Shown: positions 62,054 through 64,000 of the stretch, one piece after another | Numbering within the stretch: the stretch's first letter is position 1 | Layout of the letters: each line of letters begins with the position of its first letter | Source: Vibrio cyclitrophicus | GTDB lineage: Bacteria > Pseudomonadota > Gammaproteobacteria > Enterobacterales > Vibrionaceae | Length of the DNA stretch: 64,000 nt | Assembly: GCA_023206055.1 (NCBI GenBank) | Contig: CP065367.1 | Coordinates: forward strand, 1,674,001-1,738,000 | Reading direction: 5' to 3' | Notes under the pieces: model-generated | The model's input: the letters and a program-made list of their open reading frames with translations, nothing else | The model's database searches: none | What the model was told of the DNA's origin: nothing | Made by a program: the position numbers and the translations under genes

Positions 62054-62830
62054 ATGAAGAAAAGCTTAATTGCATTAGGAATGTGCTTACTTGCTTTTAC
62101 ACAAATTGCACATGCACAAAGTCGTTTGCAGGAGATACTGGATGCCGGAGTTCTTCGCGTTGGTACAACGGGGGATTGGAACCCAATGACAATGAAGGAT
62201 CCAGCGACCAATAGCTACCGCGGCTTTGATATCGATGTCACGACTGAATTGGCTAAAGACCTCGGCGTTAAAGTGGAATACGTCGCAACAGACTGGAAAA
62301 CCTTGGTGAATGGCATCACTGCCAACAAATACGACGTGACTGGCAGCGCATCGCTCAACATGTCTCGTGCAAAAGTCGCTGGGTACAGCCAACCCTACTT
62401 CTATTTGGCTTTTGTCCCTGTTGTTCAAAAGAAAGACCTAGAGAAGTTCTCCGATTGGAGTGACTTTGACAAAGCAGAAATCAAAGTTGCCGCCACACTC
62501 GGCACAGTACAAGAAAAAATGGTGAAGGACTTCTTCCCATCGGCACAACACATCGTGATTGAAGCGCCAGCACGGGATTTTCAAGAGCTTTTGGCTCGCC
62601 GCGCTGATGTCTCTGTGACTTCAAACGTAGAGGCTGCAACCTTAGTAGAGAAGTTTAAACAACTCGCGATAGTTCCGGTGAAAGAGCCACGTAAACCAAC
62701 TCCAATTGCGATGCTACTACCACAAGATGATCAGGTTTGGATTAACTACATTAACCACTGGGTTGAATTGAAAAAGACGCAAGGTTTCTTCAAGCAAACC
62801 GCTGAGAAGTGGGGACTGAAGAGCATGTAA
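62054..62830 (+). CDS. Periplasmic binding protein of the PheC/cyclohexadienyl-dehydratase-like family
   Basis: 258 residues from the ATG at 62054 (GAAGGAA upstream); Sec signal MKKSLIALGMCLLAFTQIAHA. Family 3 solute-binding fold: LQEILDAGVLRVGTTGDWNP, YRGFDIDVTTELAKDLGVKV, DVTGSASLNMSRAKVAGYSQPY. The sequence is close to periplasmic cyclohexadienyl/arogenate dehydratase PheC, which evolved from this fold; whether it is an enzyme or only a binding protein cannot be settled by eye. Pairs with the divergent permease. Mature protein lies in the periplasm. Confidence 0.83.
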   Translation: MKKSLIALGMCLLAFTQIAHAQSRLQEILDAGVLRVGTTGDWNPMTMKDPATNSYRGFDIDVTTELAKDLGVKVEYVATDWKTLVNGITANKYDVTGSASLNMSRAKVAGYSQPYFYLAFVPVVQKKDLEKFSDWSDFDKAEIKVAATLGTVQEKMVKDFFPSAQHIVIEAPARDFQELLARRADVSVTSNVEAATLVEKFKQLAIVPVKEPRKPTPIAMLLPQDDQVWINYINHWVELKKTQGFFKQTAEKWGLKSM

Positions 62831-62853
62831 CGAGCTCATAAAGAAGAGAAAAA

Positions 62854-62879
62854 TAGAGCCCTTAGGGGGTAGGGCTCTA
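62854..62879 (-). terminator. Terminator of the PTS gene
   Basis: 9-bp stem (TAGAGCCCT / AGGGCTCTA) with an 8-base loop; on the minus strand it is followed by a T-rich TTTTTC. It is shared with the convergent binding-protein gene. Confidence 0.7.
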
Positions 62880-62905
62880 GAGTTAGGAGCTAACTTGAAG
62901 TTGGG

Positions 62906-64000
62906 TTATGCGACGACCAGTGTTGCGGCTTTCTTCATCGCTTCCTTAGTAGAACACTCAATCACGTTCGCATTGGCAAAGCGGTGAGCGTCTTTCACTT
63001 GAATATCGTGAGCCAAGATAACCAGTTTCGCGTTTGCTACATCTAGGTCGGTGATGCGGTTCTGAATACCGTTTTGACCTTGAGTTTCTACCTTAATCTT
63101 AAGGCCTGCTGCTAAGCCTGCTTTCTCTAGTGCTTTTGCCGCCATGAAGGTGTGTGCAACACCAGAAGGGCAACATGTTACTGCTACGATGTCGTACTCG
63201 CCTTCGCCTGCTACTGGAGCTGTTTGAGCTTGTACTGGCGCTGCTTCAAGCATGTCTTCTTCTGTTTCAAACGCGACTGGTTTCCAGAAGCCAACGATAA
63301 CCGCCGTAGTTAGCGAGCCAAGTGCAATACCGACGACGTACATTGGAATGTTGCTTGATACTGGCGCAGTGATTAGGCCGCCCCATGGTGCGTGCAGTAG
63401 AACGTCTGTCATGAAGCCAAACACACAACCAACGATACCACCGGCTACGATTGAAGGAAGAACGCGCATTGGGTCATTTGCTGCGAATGGGATAGCACCT
63501 TCAGAGATACCGATAGAGCCCATGATTGCTGCTGCTTTACCTGCTTCTTGCTCTTGCTTAGAGAACTTGTTTTTGAATAGGAACGTTGCCAGAGCCATAC
63601 CTAGAGGTGGAGTACAAATCGCGATGCCTACGCCACCCATAAGCCAAGGTTGCGTGTCTACTTGAGTTTGAGCGAATAGGGTTGCCACTTTGTTGATAGG
63701 ACCGCCCATATCAAACGCAGTCATACCGCCAAGGATTGTGCCCAGAACCATCTTAGACGCGCCAGCCATTGAAGCTAGGAACTCGTTCATTGAAGACATG
63801 AACAGTTTGATTGGTTCACCGATGCCCCACAGTACGATACCTGCAGAGATTAACGTGCCTAGAAGCGGGTAGATGAAGTAAGCACCTAGCGCGGTCATGT
63901 TTGCAGAAAGCGGGATCTTCTTAAGTTGGAACACCACGCCACCGGCGATAAAGCCAGCCACGATACAGCCAAGGAAGCCGCCGCCCATGTCAGCCATGAT
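62906..64000 (-). CDS. Fructose-type PTS permease EIIC-EIIB, cut by window edge
   Basis: The frame runs open to base 64000, so the N-terminus is missing; 365 codons are visible. The first 240 residues are the EIIC membrane domain (IGISEGAIPFAANDPMRVLPS and MTAFDMGGPINKVA motifs). A linker (about 250-268, Ala/Gln/Pro-rich) leads to a C-terminal EIIB-Fru domain with the phosphocysteine loop VTCCPSGVAHTFMAAKALEKAG-type. The order EIIC then EIIB is unlike FruA (B'-B-C). Imports and phosphorylates fructose, mannose derivatives or mannosylglycerate; the missing N-terminus could hold an EIIA or more of EIIC. Confidence 0.9.
   Translation of the reverse strand: MMADMGGGFLGCIVAGFIAGGVVFQLKKIPLSANMTALGAYFIYPLLGTLISAGIVLWGIGEPIKLFMSSMNEFLASMAGASKMVLGTILGGMTAFDMGGPINKVATLFAQTQVDTQPWLMGGVGIAICTPPLGMALATFLFKNKFSKQEQEAGKAAAIMGSIGISEGAIPFAANDPMRVLPSIVAGGIVGCVFGFMTDVLLHAPWGGLITAPVSSNIPMYVVGIALGSLTTAVIVGFWKPVAFETEEDMLEAAPVQAQTAPVAGEGEYDIVAVTCCPSGVAHTFMAAKALEKAGLAAGLKIKVETQGQNGIQNRITDLDVANAKLVILAHDIQVKDAHRFANANVIECSTKEAMKKAATLVVA

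Overview
The window reads as a chromosomal segment of a marine Vibrio, most likely of the Splendidus/Harveyi type. This rests on the moderate GC content, the many LysR regulators, the HAE1 efflux pump with a lipoprotein adaptor, the eut genes without a microcompartment, the MpaA/MppA pair and the overall protein character. The species and the replicon (perhaps chromosome II, given the accessory metabolic content) are inference. I see no rRNA, tRNA, CRISPR array, complete insertion sequence or prophage.

Layout. 1-10.4 kb: a cut flavin reductase gene, a small conserved hypothetical, a secreted AGE-fold protein, two tandem secreted DUF1254 proteins with a LysR gene, a GST with a divergent LysR gene, a Nudix protein and a small membrane-anchored protein. 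10.7-18.8 kb: an HisC-like aminotransferase, the glutathione-dependent formaldehyde pathway (fghA, frmA), a large metallophosphoesterase lipoprotein, an SMR pump, a small secreted trefoil-like protein and a DUF1499 membrane protein. 18.9-29.0 kb: a drug and envelope-stress block with a tripartite RND pump (inner-membrane protein and lipoprotein adaptor) facing a MacA-MacB-histidine kinase-response regulator operon. 29.4-31.7 kb: a glycyl-radical pyruvate formate-lyase without its activase.

29.0-34.3 kb is a patch of gene decay. It holds C-terminal remnants of an AttH/CrtC-like lipocalin, an SMR pump and GTP cyclohydrolase I (folE with internal stops). Between the last two sits an intact orphan gene (32102-33595) encoding a CoiA-like zinc-finger/nuclease-type N-terminus fused to a long coiled coil. 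This is the best candidate in the window for an undescribed system.

34.3-41.3 kb: a minimal ethanolamine module (EutR-like regulator, EutB, EutC, APC permease), then a divergent LysR/MFS pair. 41.7-46.8 kb: a LacI-controlled sugar-acid module (ManD-type dehydratase, Gfo/Idh/MocA oxidoreductase, sodium:solute symporter). Three operator-like CG-centred boxes lie exactly 13 bp apart, and the symporter gene is broken by an out-of-frame internal deletion. 47-50.3 kb: a TonB-dependent siderophore receptor with a Fur-box-like site, and an RpiB-family isomerase. 50.7-54.3 kb: murein-peptide recycling (mpaA divergent from mppA) and a GcvA-like regulator.

54.3-61.0 kb: a complete UgpABCE-type ABC importer whose operon also encodes a PHP-domain (CehA/McbA-like) metallohydrolase and an HAD phosphatase. 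This arrangement suggests import and stepwise cleavage of a phosphorylated organic substrate. 61.2-62.8 kb: a polar amino-acid ABC permease divergent from a PheC-like periplasmic binding protein, with no ATPase nearby. The right edge cuts a fructose-type PTS EIIC-EIIB gene.
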